Positions 1 to 7,663 of a stretch of DNA of 14,149 nucleotides are shown piece by piece (positions within the stretch are counted from its first letter, which is position 1; each line of letters begins with the position of its first letter). The position numbers and the translations under genes were made by a program. The notes beneath the pieces were generated by a model that was not told the DNA's origin, ran no database searches, and saw only the letters and a list, made by a program, of their open reading frames with translations. Source of the DNA: Actinomycetes bacterium (GTDB taxonomy: Bacteria; Actinomycetota; Acidimicrobiia; Acidimicrobiales; Microtrichaceae); contig JAEYSR010000197.1 in assembly GCA_023434535.1 (NCBI GenBank), forward strand, positions 1 through 14,149. The letters run 5' to 3'.

Positions 1-829
<829 letters not shown>

Positions 830-830
<1 letters not shown>

Positions 831-1240
831 TGGCCCTCGAGGTGGAGCTCGTCTCTCCGGAGCGCATCGCCTTCTCGGGCGAGGCCAAGATGGTCATCTG
901 TCGGACCACGACCGGTGACATCGCATTCCTGCCCGGTCACGTCCCGTTCATCGGCGTGCTGGCCACGCACCCCGTCCGCCTCCAGATGGAGGACGGCGGC
1001 GAGCAGGTCATCGCCGTGCACCAGGGCTTCGTCGAGGTGTCACCCCCCGACGCCGACGGCACGACCCGCGTGACGATCCTGTCCGACGTGGCCGAGCTGG
1101 CCGACACGATCGACATCGACCGCGCCCGCAGCGCCAAGGAGCGGGCGGAGGAGACGCTGCGCTCCGACGCCGAGAATCCCGAGGCCCGCGCCGCGCTGGT
1201 CCGGGCGGAGGTCCGCCTCACCGTCGCCGGCGCGGCCTGA
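830..1240 (+). CDS. atpC: F1Fo ATP synthase epsilon subunit
   Basis: Epsilon subunit, 136 aa, a normal length. It belongs to the central stalk, couples gamma rotation to the c-ring and can inhibit ATP hydrolysis. The N-terminal beta-sandwich is recognisable (VELVSPERIAFSGEA near residues 5-19, then GDIAFLPGHVPFIGVL near 29-44, and HQGFVEVSP). Residues after about 90 are Ala/Arg/Glu-rich and should form the two C-terminal helices. The start ATG shares its A with the last base of the atpD stop (TGATG). A GGAGG ribosome binding site lies inside the atpD end at 815-819, ten bases before the ATG. It is the last gene of the operon and is followed directly by a strong hairpin. Confidence 0.96.
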
Positions 1241-1253
1241 GCCCGACGCTCTC

Positions 1254-1303
1254 GAACTGGCTGTCACATTCCCGGCCCTGGCCGGGAATGTGACAGCCAG
1301 TTC
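1254..1303. terminator. Perfect 23-bp hairpin between convergent genes
   Basis: Inverted repeat with 23-bp arms (1254-1276 and 1281-1303), no mismatch, and a 4-base loop CCTG. It begins 14 bases after the atpC stop and ends 15 bases before the end of the convergent lipoprotein gene, so it is placed to stop transcription from both sides. There is no T-tract on either side, so it is not a textbook intrinsic terminator; many actinobacterial hairpins lack one. It could also be one copy of a dispersed palindromic repeat. Confidence 0.7.
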
Positions 1304-1318
1304 CGCGTCCGGGATCCG

Positions 1319-2038
1319 TCAGTCCTCGCCGGCCTGCTCCGGGGTGAGCGCTGCGAGGCGCTCGGCGACGACGGCGCTGGCGTCGAGCGTGGTGGCCTCG
1401 TCGTTGCCGTACACCATGGCGAGCACCCGGCCGCGACGCTGGTAGACGACGGTCACCCTGACGGGCCCCTCGCCCTCGTACGTGACGTCGGCCGTCGTGG
1501 CCACGTGGTCGGGCGCCAACGACGCCGTCGCGGCCTCGGGCACGGGTGTGAACGCGAACGTCGCATCGGGCTCCCCCATGACGGGAGAGGACACGTACTG
1601 GTCCGCCGGGCAGTCGGCGATCGCAGCGCGCACCTCGTCCAGCGCTGCGGCGGCGTCCTCGCTCGTCCGGTACAGGACCGTCTCGTTGCTCCACAGAGGT
1701 GTGGTTCCCTGCGAAGCGTTCTGCTGGTGGCGATCGGTGCGGTCGGCCTCCGAGGGGAAGTCGCCGCCGCAGACGTCGAGCGTCACCATGCCCGTGACCT
1801 GGTCCCCGCCCTCCATCATCTCGACCTCGGCGTCAGGGCCGACGTCCTCCGCGGTGAGGGCCACCGCGGCGATGACCGGGTTCCGGGGCCCCTCGGGCAC
1901 GGTGGTCGGGCGCTCGCCGGATGACGTCGAGGTGGGCGACGACTCGGAGCCCGAGCCGCAGCCGACTGCGGCGACGGCGACCACGGAGATCATGGCGATC
2001 ACGATGGACGGGTGGACGCGACGTTTCAGGATCGGCAT
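1319..2038 (-). CDS. Putative secreted lipoprotein
   Basis: 239 aa. The N-terminus has a basic stretch (KRR, residues 5-7), a hydrophobic core at about 11-24 and a lipobox-like AVGC with Cys27, followed by a Ser/Thr/Gly/Glu linker (28-45). This predicts a lipid-anchored protein outside the cytoplasmic membrane. The mature part has conserved-looking pieces LTAEDVGP, LDVCGGDFPSEADR, an Ala-rich helix DAAAALDEVRAAIADCP, and a strand pair VRVTVVYQRRGRVLAMVYG. The two mature-domain Cys (in LDVCGG and ADCP) could form a disulfide. The layout recalls actinobacterial extracellular sensor-type lipoproteins (PknH-C-like), but this is only resemblance. The ATG is preceded by GAGAGGA about 12 bases upstream. 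It is convergent with atpC and divergent from the 2H-GNAT gene. Function unknown. Confidence 0.82.
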   Translation of the reverse strand: MPILKRRVHPSIVIAMISVVAVAAVGCGSGSESSPTSTSSGERPTTVPEGPRNPVIAAVALTAEDVGPDAEVEMMEGGDQVTGMVTLDVCGGDFPSEADRTDRHQQNASQGTTPLWSNETVLYRTSEDAAAALDEVRAAIADCPADQYVSSPVMGEPDATFAFTPVPEAATASLAPDHVATTADVTYEGEGPVRVTVVYQRRGRVLAMVYGNDEATTLDASAVVAERLAALTPEQAGED

Positions 2039-2164
2039 GGCGCGGCGGTTCCTCTCACTCCGGCACGACGGCTCTTGCGGAGGCTATCGGCGGTCTCATC
2101 GGAACCGACCGGCAGTTCGTCTCCCGAGGGCGAGGTCGGGCCGCGTGAGGACGAGCCCGGGCAG

Positions 2165-2170
2165 TAGCGT
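2165..2170 (+). promoter_or_regulatory. -10 element of the 2H-GNAT gene, leaderless type
   Basis: TAGCGT lies exactly six bases before the GTG at 2177. Initiation about seven bases downstream of a -10 would put the first transcribed base on the start codon, with no leader. No convincing -35 is visible. The call rests on the same spacing recurring at other genes in the window. Confidence 0.5.
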
Positions 2171-2176
2171 CGGTCC

Positions 2177-3136
2177 GTGCCGCGCCGCCGATTCGCCGTC
2201 GCCCTGCTGGCGCCGCCGTCGGAGGCGGCCGAGGTGGACGTCCTGCGCCGGGCCGTCGGCGTGCCCGAGCCGTTCCACGTGCCGCCGCACGTGACGCTGA
2301 TCCCTCCGATCAACGTGGCGGCCGCCGACGTCGACGACGTGTGCTCGGTCCTCCGACGGTCCGCCGGTGCGGCCCGACCCGTCCGCCTCGACGTCGGTCC
2401 CGCCACGTCGTTCCGGCCCGAGACGCCCACGCTGCACCTCGCTGTGACGGGACCGGACATGGACGCGGTGCGAGCGCTGCGGGGCGACCTCCGGTCCGGA
2501 CCGCTCGACCGACCCGACGTGTGGCCCTTCCACCCCCACGTCACGATCTGCGAGCACGCGGAGCCGTCGGTCATCGACGCCGGGCTCGTCGCCATGGCGG
2601 GGTACCGACGGTCGTGGGTCGTCTCGTCGGTCCACCTGTTGGAGCAGCGTCGGGGCGACCCGGCACACGGCGATCACGGTCGCGCCCCCTGGGTTCCCGT
2701 CCACGAGGAGCCGCTCGGCCCCGTCGGAGTCGTCGGTCGTGGCGGGTTCGAGGTGGCCCTGCGGGCCGTCACCATGGTCGAGGCGCCGGTGGCGGAGCTC
2801 CTCGGCCGGGACGCGACCGCACCGCCCGCCCGGCCAGGACCGCGCCCGGTCGTCGTGGTCGCCGAGTCGGCCCACGACCGCGACGACCTCCTCGGGGCGG
2901 CGACCGGCGTCGTCCCACGGGGCAGTGACGTCGCTCGGCTGGACCGCATCGTGGTGGCGGCCGAGCACCGCGGCCTCGGCGTCGCCGGGCACCTCTTCCG
3001 GGCCTGGTGCTCCGCTGCCGCCGGCGACGGCGCCCACATGGTGCTGGCCGCGGAGCCGCCGGACGAGGGGGCCGGACGGTTCCTGACGCACCTCGGGTTC
3101 GACCGCACGGGCGGTCGCTGGATCCGCCCGATCTGA
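2177..3136 (+). CDS. 2H-phosphoesterase / GNAT acetyltransferase fusion
   Basis: 319 aa with two domains. Residues 1 to about 170 resemble the 2'-5' RNA ligase/2H phosphoesterase superfamily, with both signature tripeptides HVT at 38-40 (in PPHVTLI) and 121-123 (in HPHVTIC). These histidines normally act on 2',3'-cyclic phosphate or related phosphodiester substrates. Residues about 189-319 resemble a GNAT fold: strand FEVALRAV, a VVVVAES strand, then the acetyl-CoA binding loop RGLGVA at 265-270, and FLTHLGF at 302-308 matching the usual motif B ending. Both active-site sets look intact. The GTG start gives an N-terminus (RRFAVALLAPP) that fits the first 2H strand, and a -10-like TAGCGT lies six bases upstream. 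Substrates of both domains are unknown; RNA, nucleotide or small-molecule modification are possible. Confidence 0.85.
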   Translation: MPRRRFAVALLAPPSEAAEVDVLRRAVGVPEPFHVPPHVTLIPPINVAAADVDDVCSVLRRSAGAARPVRLDVGPATSFRPETPTLHLAVTGPDMDAVRALRGDLRSGPLDRPDVWPFHPHVTICEHAEPSVIDAGLVAMAGYRRSWVVSSVHLLEQRRGDPAHGDHGRAPWVPVHEEPLGPVGVVGRGGFEVALRAVTMVEAPVAELLGRDATAPPARPGPRPVVVVAESAHDRDDLLGAATGVVPRGSDVARLDRIVVAAEHRGLGVAGHLFRAWCSAAAGDGAHMVLAAEPPDEGAGRFLTHLGFDRTGGRWIRPI

Positions 3137-3150
3137 CGACCCCGTGTCGT

Positions 3151-3186
3151 GATGCGTGTCCGGGGCGGAGCCCACGGACACGCATC
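3151..3186. terminator. Hairpin between convergent genes
   Basis: Inverted repeat with perfect 12-base arms (GATGCGTGTCCG at 3151-3162 and its complement at 3175-3186). The stem continues by three G-C pairs after one bulged A at 3174 and closes on the loop CGGAG. It lies 14 bases after the 2H-GNAT stop and about 20 bases before the end of the convergent metallopeptidase gene. It probably works as a two-way terminator. No T-tract follows it. Confidence 0.65.
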
Positions 3187-3206
3187 GCAGAACAGGCGAC
3201 AGCGGG

Positions 3207-4148
3207 TCAGATGCGACCGCTGAACGTGTCGCAGGCCGACGGGTCGGCCGTGTCGTAACCCCGCTGGAACCACCTCTGGCGCTGCTCCGACGTCCCGTGG
3301 GTGTACGACTCGGGGTTGCTGCGGCCGCCGCCGGCTGACTGGATGCGGTCGTCGCCGACGGCAGCGGCGGCGTCCAGGCCCTCGCGGATGTCGTCGGGCG
3401 TGATCTCGGTGACGAAACCCGTGGAGACCGCGTTGGCGGCCCACACGCCGGCGTAGCAGTCGGCCTGCAGCTCGAGGCGGACCGAACCGGAGTCCGCGCC
3501 CTGGCGGTCACCGCCCGCCGATCGTCCGAGCAGGTTCTGCACGTGGTGTCCGTACTCGTGGGCGATCACGTAGGCCTGGGCGAACGGTCCACCCGCTGCG
3601 TTGAACGGGGGCTGGGACAGGGCGTCGAAGAACGACAGGTCGACGTAGATGCCCTGGTCCGCGGGACAGTAGAAGGGGCCGGTGGCCGACGACGCCGGTC
3701 CGCACCCGGTGGTGGTGGCGTCGCTGAACAGCTGGGTCCTCGCCGGCCGGTACTCCACGTTGCTCTCGGCGAAGGCGTCGGCCCAGTAGCTCTGGACGCT
3801 GTTGACGACGGCCACGATCCTGCAGTCCTGTCGCTCGTTCGCGTCGGCGCCGGTGCGGCACTCGCTGGCCACCTGGCTGGCGCTCTGGTCGCCGTCCGTG
3901 GTGGACGCCCCGAACATGTCGCCGGTGTCGAACCCCCCGCCCCGGGTGCTCAGGAACGCGATCAGCAGGACGACGACGAGGCCGATCAGGCCACCGCCGC
4001 CGAGCTTGGCCCCGGTGCCGAGGCCGCCGGGAAGGCCTCCGCCGCCGCCCAGACCGCCGAGGCCCCCGAACCCGCCGCCGCCGGAGCTGCGACCGCGCGC
4101 GTCGTCGACCTGAGAGGTGTCCAGCTGGGCGTCGTCGTCGAACTCCAC
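3207..4148 (-). CDS. Membrane-anchored neutral zinc metallopeptidase, YpfJ type
   Basis: 313 aa. An acidic N-terminus (1-20) leads into a very Gly-rich stretch (23-53), one transmembrane segment near 54-67 (LIGLVVVLLIAFLS) and an extracytoplasmic domain. The zinc-binding motif HEYGHH is at residues 197-202 (bases 3543-3560). A likely third ligand region is LELQADC with Glu226 and Asp230. The catalytic domain carries several Cys (ECR, DCR, GCG, YCP, DCY, ACD) that could pair outside the cell. Domain order matches the putative neutral zinc metallopeptidase family (PF04228) that includes YpfJ, whose physiological substrate is not well established. The start is GTG at 4148; a CAGGCT hexamer six bases upstream resembles a weak leaderless -10, and no Shine-Dalgarno sequence is seen. 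Identity of the family is firm; substrate unknown. Confidence 0.93.
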   Translation of the reverse strand: MEFDDDAQLDTSQVDDARGRSSGGGGFGGLGGLGGGGGLPGGLGTGAKLGGGGLIGLVVVLLIAFLSTRGGGFDTGDMFGASTTDGDQSASQVASECRTGADANERQDCRIVAVVNSVQSYWADAFAESNVEYRPARTQLFSDATTTGCGPASSATGPFYCPADQGIYVDLSFFDALSQPPFNAAGGPFAQAYVIAHEYGHHVQNLLGRSAGGDRQGADSGSVRLELQADCYAGVWAANAVSTGFVTEITPDDIREGLDAAAAVGDDRIQSAGGGRSNPESYTHGTSEQRQRWFQRGYDTADPSACDTFSGRI

Positions 4149-4255
4149 GGCGGGAGCCTGTCAGATCGGACGCGTCGGATGCCGCGATTCCCAGCTGTCA
4201 GCCGTCAGCGCGTGCTCGGCGACGCACGTTGCGCCCGGAGTGCGGGCGGACCCGG

Positions 4256-5227
4256 TCAGGCCAGTCCGAGCTTGTCGGGGCGGTGGCGGGCCTCGACGAG
4301 GCGGACGGTCCCGGACCGCGAGCGCATGACCAGCGACTGAGTGGTGGCTCCGGCCCGGTCGTAGTGGACGCCCTTGAGCAGGTTCCCGTCGGTGATCCCG
4401 GTGGCGGAGAAGAAGCAGTTGTCGCCCTGGACCAGGTCGTCGGTGGACAGCACCTGGTCCAGGTCGTAGCCGGCGTCGACGGCGGCCTGGCGCTCGTCGG
4501 CGTCGCGGGGCCACAGCTTGCCGACCAGCTCGCCGCCCATGCACTTGAGGGCCGCGGCGGCGATGACGCCCTCGGGCGTGCCGCCGATCCCGAACAGGAT
4601 GTCGACGCCGGAGTCCGGGTAGGCGGTGGCGATCGCGGCGGCCACGTCGCCGTCGCCGATCAGGCGGATGCGTGCGCCGGTCTCCCGGACCTCGGCGACC
4701 AGGTCGTCGTGGCGGGGTCGGTCGAGGATGGTCGCGGTGACCTCACGGACCGGGATGCCCTTGGCATCAGCGACCGCCCGGAGGTTGTCGGCGACAGAGG
4801 CGTTGATGTCGATCTTGCCGGCCACCTCGGGCCCGACGGCGATCTTCTCCATGTAGACGCACGGTCCCGGGTCGAACATGGTGCCCTGCTCGGACACGGC
4901 GATCACCGCCACGGCGCCGCCCCGCCCCTTGGACGTCAGCGTGGTGCCGTCAATCGGGTCCACCGCGATGTCCACCTGCGGGTTGGAGCCGTCGCCGACG
5001 ACCTCGCCGTTGAACAGCATCGGGGCCTCGTCCTTCTCGCCCTCGCCGATGATGACCGTGCCGGTCATGCTCACGGTGCCGAGGATGAGGCGCATCGCGT
5101 CGACCGCGGCGCCGTCCGCCCCCTCCTTGTCGCCGCGCCCCACCCACTTCGACGCCGCCATGGCGGCGGCCTCGGTGGTGCGGACGAGCTCCATGGCCAG
5201 GTTGCGGTCGGGTGCGGTGTTCGACAT
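4256..5227 (-). CDS. glpX: Class II fructose-1,6-bisphosphatase
   Basis: 323 aa, close to the family's usual 320-340. It hydrolyses fructose 1,6-bisphosphate to fructose 6-phosphate in gluconeogenesis; class II enzymes of the GlpX family are the usual FBPase of actinobacteria. Visible metal and substrate residues are GRGDK (Asp33), IGEGEKDEAPML (60-71) and VDPIDGTTL (89-97), then IGDGDVAAAI, GIGGTPEGV and DRAGATTQSLVMRS near the C-terminus. I chose the ATG at 5227 because NLAMELVRTTEAAAMAAS is the normal N-terminus; the frame is open for 21 more codons upstream without family similarity. A promoter (TTGGGG, 18 bp, TAACGT) ends seven bases before this ATG, supporting the start. A 107-bp gap separates its stop from the next - strand gene, the metallopeptidase. 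Confidence 0.97.
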   Translation of the reverse strand: MSNTAPDRNLAMELVRTTEAAAMAASKWVGRGDKEGADGAAVDAMRLILGTVSMTGTVIIGEGEKDEAPMLFNGEVVGDGSNPQVDIAVDPIDGTTLTSKGRGGAVAVIAVSEQGTMFDPGPCVYMEKIAVGPEVAGKIDINASVADNLRAVADAKGIPVREVTATILDRPRHDDLVAEVRETGARIRLIGDGDVAAAIATAYPDSGVDILFGIGGTPEGVIAAAALKCMGGELVGKLWPRDADERQAAVDAGYDLDQVLSTDDLVQGDNCFFSATGITDGNLLKGVHYDRAGATTQSLVMRSRSGTVRLVEARHRPDKLGLA

Positions 5228-5234
5228 GGGCCAG

Positions 5235-5264
5235 ACGTTACCGATGTGCCCGTCGGCACCCCAA
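5235..5264 (-). promoter_or_regulatory. glpX promoter, near-leaderless
   Basis: Read on the - strand, TTGGGG (5264-5259) is followed after 18 bases by TAACGT (5240-5235), then seven bases to the ATG. This is a good match to a housekeeping sigma promoter and predicts a transcript starting at or next to the start codon. Confidence 0.6.
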
Positions 5265-5312
5265 TGTGGCCTCTGGCGCTCGGCGTGCACCCGGGGGTGC
5301 GATCATGGGCCC

Positions 5313-6221
5313 GTGGACGACCGCGACGAGAACGACCCGGGCGACGAGATCGACCTGGACGAGGAGATCGACCTCGTCGAGGGGAACGACCCGGACGACG
5401 CGGCAGCCCTGGACGACGACGCCGCCCTGGACGACGACGCAGCCCTCGACGACGGGACGGAGCTCGTCGAGGACTTCGGCGACCAGGAGGTGGTCGAGTC
5501 GGTGTCGCCCGGCGGCGAGGCCGGCGCGGACGACCTGCTCTACGACTGCACGACCTGGGCCGGCGAGTCCCGGGGGCTGCTCGCCACGCTGCTCGAGTCA
5601 CGCGGGATCCAACACGTGTGGCAGGGCACGGTCGTCGCGGTCCTGCCCGAGGACGAGGAGGCCGTCGACGAGCTGATCGACGAGGTCATGGCGTCGGCCC
5701 GGCCGGCGCTCGACGCGGCGGCCGACAAGCTGGTGTACGAGGTGGGCGCCTGGCCGGTCGCGCTGCAGACGATGCTCGCCGACTCCCTGACGATCGCGGA
5801 TCTCCCGTACGAGTGGGACGAGCACGGCGACCTGGTCGTCTACGCCGAGCACGAGGAGGCGGTCGAGGCGATCCTCGACGACATGCCCGATCCCGACGAC
5901 CCGGAGCTGGTCGGAGAGGTCTCCTCGAACGACGGCATCGCCGTCCACGAGCTGCTGGACCGCCTGTTCCTGGCCTCCGGCAAGCTCGCCTCGAAGGACG
6001 ACGGGCCGTCCATCCTGGCGGTGGACTCCGTGGTCGAGAGCCTCGAGCGCATGGGTCCCCCGTTCGGCTTCGAGCCGCCGCAGTGGCGCACGCTCGTCGG
6101 CCGAGCCGTCGCGCTCCGCGACGCGCTCGCCGCTGCGCCAGGGTCCGACGACGCCGTGAGCGACGACGAGCTGCGGGAGATGTCCGCCGAGGTCCGGGAC
6201 CTGCTCCGCCAGTACGTGTAG
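5313..6221 (+). CDS. Acidic protein with two similar alpha/beta units (DUF2007-like)
   Basis: 302 aa; family not recognised with certainty. Residues 1-76 are extremely acidic (about 33 Asp/Glu, one Arg) and include three copies of an ALDDDA-type repeat, so probably disordered. Two similar units follow. The first (76-124) opens YDCTTWAGESRGLLATLL and ends with VVAVLPEDEEAVDELIDEV. The second (140-190) opens VYEVGAWPVALQTMLAD and ends with LVVYAEHEEAVEAILDDM. Each looks like strand-helix-two strands-helix, recalling the short DUF2007 putative signal-transducing fold. Residues 205-302 are mostly helical. The GTG at 5313 is the first plausible start downstream of the divergent glpX promoter; GATCAT lies six bases before it. 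The open frame extends far upstream antisense to glpX and is not real there. No signal peptide or membrane segment; cytoplasmic, function unknown. Confidence 0.8.
   Translation: MDDRDENDPGDEIDLDEEIDLVEGNDPDDAAALDDDAALDDDAALDDGTELVEDFGDQEVVESVSPGGEAGADDLLYDCTTWAGESRGLLATLLESRGIQHVWQGTVVAVLPEDEEAVDELIDEVMASARPALDAAADKLVYEVGAWPVALQTMLADSLTIADLPYEWDEHGDLVVYAEHEEAVEAILDDMPDPDDPELVGEVSSNDGIAVHELLDRLFLASGKLASKDDGPSILAVDSVVESLERMGPPFGFEPPQWRTLVGRAVALRDALAAAPGSDDAVSDDELREMSAEVRDLLRQYV
5403..5456 (+). repeat. 18-bp in-frame tandem repeat, three units
   Basis: Three adjacent 18-base units at 5403-5420, 5421-5438 and 5439-5456, each encoding A-A-L-D-D-D or a close variant (last unit ends D-D-G). Units 1 and 2 differ at one base. 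It sits in the acidic, probably disordered N-terminal part of the encoded protein, so copy number could vary without harm. Confidence 0.8.
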
Positions 6222-6251
6222 GGCGCGGGGGAGCGACCGAGGGCGCCGCAG

Positions 6252-6257
6252 TACCTT
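6252..6257 (+). promoter_or_regulatory. -10 element of the J-like protein gene, leaderless type
   Basis: TACCTT lies exactly six bases before the GTG at 6264 and 31 bases after the stop of the upstream gene. It suggests that this gene has its own leaderless transcript in addition to any read-through. No clear -35 is visible. Confidence 0.5.
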
Positions 6258-6263
6258 GGTGCC

Positions 6264-7019
6264 GTGATCCTCGCCGATCTGGAGGCGTTCCACTCCCGAC
6301 CGATCGCCCCCACGCGGCGGATCGCGCTCGGCGAGCTCGACCTGCCGTGCGATCCCGCGCCCGGCTTCGGCGGCATCCTGCTCGGCGGGATCGTGGCCCG
6401 GTTCCTCCCCGACGTGGACGAGGACACCCAGGTCGACGTCACACGCCTGCTGGGCGACGTCGAGCACGGCCGTCGCATCGCCCAGCCCCGGGCCCGGCAC
6501 CGCCTCCAGGAGGACCGCGTCGGTCTCCGGCCGTGCCACCACCGGCTCCTCGGCCAGGGCGAGACGCTGGTGCTCGACCTCGACGCCACCCGTGGCACCC
6601 CTGCGCAGCACGTGCTGTGCGCCGTGTACGCGGTGGCCACGTTGCCCGCCCCGGTCCGCCCCGTGGTCGTGTCCACCGTACGCAAGGCGATGCGCTGGCA
6701 CGGCTCGATCGGTCCGGCGCTGATCGCCCAGCTCGCCGGCCGCCATGCCGACCTGTCGGTGAGCGCCGCGTCGGATCCGGTCGGGTGGGCCCTGCGGGTG
6801 CTCGACCTCGTGTCGAACGAGGGGCCGTCGGGTCGAGGTGCCCCGCTCCGAGGGTCCGCGCTGGTCGCGTCGGCACCGCGGATGCCGTCGCGCAAGGACG
6901 TGCAGCAGGCGTTCCGGGAGCAGCTACGGGCGGCTCATCCCGATCACGGAGCCGACGACGACGGCGCGGCGCAGCGGATCGCGGAGCTGTCCGAGGCGCG
7001 CCGGATCCTGCTCGGCTGA
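6264..7019 (+). CDS. Hypothetical protein with C-terminal J-like (HPD) segment
   Basis: 251 aa. Residues 208-251 look like the core of a DnaJ domain: a basic amphipathic helix (SRKDVQQAFREQLRAA), the tripeptide HPD at 225-227, a Gly/Asp-rich loop and a second helix (AAQRIAELSEARRILLG). HPD is the residue set that stimulates the ATPase of Hsp70/DnaK. The usual J-domain first helix (Y-x-x-LG-like) is not evident before it, so this may be a shortened or diverged J domain. Residues 1-205 are not recognised; they include SRPIAPTRRIALG, a Gly-rich PGFGGILLGGIVARFLP, and several Cys/His (LRPCHHRL). No signal peptide or clear membrane helix. GTG start chosen from the TACCTT six bases upstream and the sensible N-terminus. 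It could be a DnaK co-chaperone aimed at a specific client; this is inference. Confidence 0.8.
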   Translation: MILADLEAFHSRPIAPTRRIALGELDLPCDPAPGFGGILLGGIVARFLPDVDEDTQVDVTRLLGDVEHGRRIAQPRARHRLQEDRVGLRPCHHRLLGQGETLVLDLDATRGTPAQHVLCAVYAVATLPAPVRPVVVSTVRKAMRWHGSIGPALIAQLAGRHADLSVSAASDPVGWALRVLDLVSNEGPSGRGAPLRGSALVASAPRMPSRKDVQQAFREQLRAAHPDHGADDDGAAQRIAELSEARRILLG

Positions 7020-7027
7020 GCGCTGCG

Positions 7028-7636
7028 GTGGCACGTCCGTTCCGTCCCCGAGGAGTCGCCGGCCTGGCCCTGTGGCCCGGTGCCGGCTCTGCGTCGGACC
7101 ACCCCGGGCTCGTCGCGATCGAGGAGGGCGTGTCGCCCCTGCCGGTGTCCCGTCTGGACTTCCCGTACCGTCGCGAGGGTCGGCGGGCCCCCGACCGGGC
7201 CCCCAAGCTGATGGCCTCGGTGCGCGACGAGGTGGCGTCGCTGTGCGAACGGTGGGGCACCACGTCGGAGCACCTGGTGCTCGGGGGCCGGTCGATGGGC
7301 GGCAGGATCTGCTCGATGGTCGCCGCGGGGGCCGACGGGCTGGAGCCGCTGCCGGTCGCCGGTCTGGTGCTCATGAGCTACCCGCTGCACCCGCCGGGCA
7401 AGCCGGAGAAGTTGCGGACCGGGCACCTCGGCGCTCTGCGGGTCCCCGTGCTGTTCGTGAGCGGCGATCGCGACACGTTCGGCACGCCCGACGAGCTCGC
7501 GGCGGCTCAGGAGCTGATCCCCGGACCGGTCACCTCGGTGACCCTGGAGCGCAAGGGCCACGACCTGCGCGCCGCGGACGACCAGGTCGTGGCCGCCGTC
7601 CGGCACTGGCTCGGCCCCCGCAACCTCGGCAGCTGA
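7028..7636 (+). CDS. Small alpha/beta hydrolase (KANL3/Tex30-like)
   Basis: 202 aa. The fold runs GLALWPGAGSASDHP (oxyanion-side loop), a helix, LVLGGRSMGG with nucleophile Ser89 in the elbow GRSMGG, LVLMSYPLHPPGKP, VLFVSGDRDTFG with the probable acid Asp149 (or Asp147), and KGHDL with His178. A full Ser-Asp-His triad is therefore visible. Length, the SYPLHPPGKPEKLR segment and the SGDRDTFGTP segment fit the KANL3/Tex30 branch of dienelactone-hydrolase-like proteins, whose bacterial substrates are unknown. It starts eight bases after the preceding stop, with no separate promoter seen, so it is probably co-transcribed with the J-like gene. No ribosome binding site is obvious. The open frame continues upstream for many hundreds of codons antisense to other genes, so the GTG at 7028 was chosen from the position of the first strand. 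Confidence 0.85.
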   Translation: MARPFRPRGVAGLALWPGAGSASDHPGLVAIEEGVSPLPVSRLDFPYRREGRRAPDRAPKLMASVRDEVASLCERWGTTSEHLVLGGRSMGGRICSMVAAGADGLEPLPVAGLVLMSYPLHPPGKPEKLRTGHLGALRVPVLFVSGDRDTFGTPDELAAAQELIPGPVTSVTLERKGHDLRAADDQVVAAVRHWLGPRNLGS

Positions 7637-7646
7637 GGCAGGTCGC

Positions 7647-7659
7647 CCGGGCCGCCCGG
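7647..7659. terminator. Short hairpin between convergent genes
   Basis: CCGGG, loop CCG, CCCGG in the 27-base gap between the hydrolase stop and the end of the convergent transporter gene. The stem is only five base pairs with no T-tract, and such stems arise often by chance at this GC content. It is listed because the position fits a two-way terminator like those at the other convergent junctions. Confidence 0.3.
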
Positions 7660-7663
7660 AGCG

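Noticed and set aside
1254..1303. Hairpin as a CRP/GlxR-type operator (it contains GTCACA and TGTGAC)
   Set aside because: The half sites are in the wrong orientation and spacing for the TGTGA-N6-TCACA type, and the site lies at gene 3' ends.
2096..3511. 471-codon - strand open frame opposite the 2H-GNAT gene
   Set aside because: No motif or sensible N-terminus; it overlaps both the 2H-GNAT gene and the metallopeptidase end, which have clear family signatures.
4149..4255. Possible regulatory RNA or terminator between glpX and the metallopeptidase gene
   Set aside because: Only short stems of about five pairs are visible, no better than expected at this GC content.
5228..5290. 21-codon N-terminal extension of glpX to the upstream start
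   Set aside because: The family's N-terminus begins near MSNTAPDRNLAMELVR and the promoter -10 at 5235-5240 lies inside the extension, so it would not be in the mRNA.
4229..7027. Very long open frame on the + strand upstream of the alpha/beta hydrolase, in frame with it
   Set aside because: It runs antisense to glpX and across two other well-supported genes, and the translation is Arg/Gly/Pro-rich low-complexity of the kind GC-rich DNA gives in shadow frames. The hydrolase itself starts at 7028.
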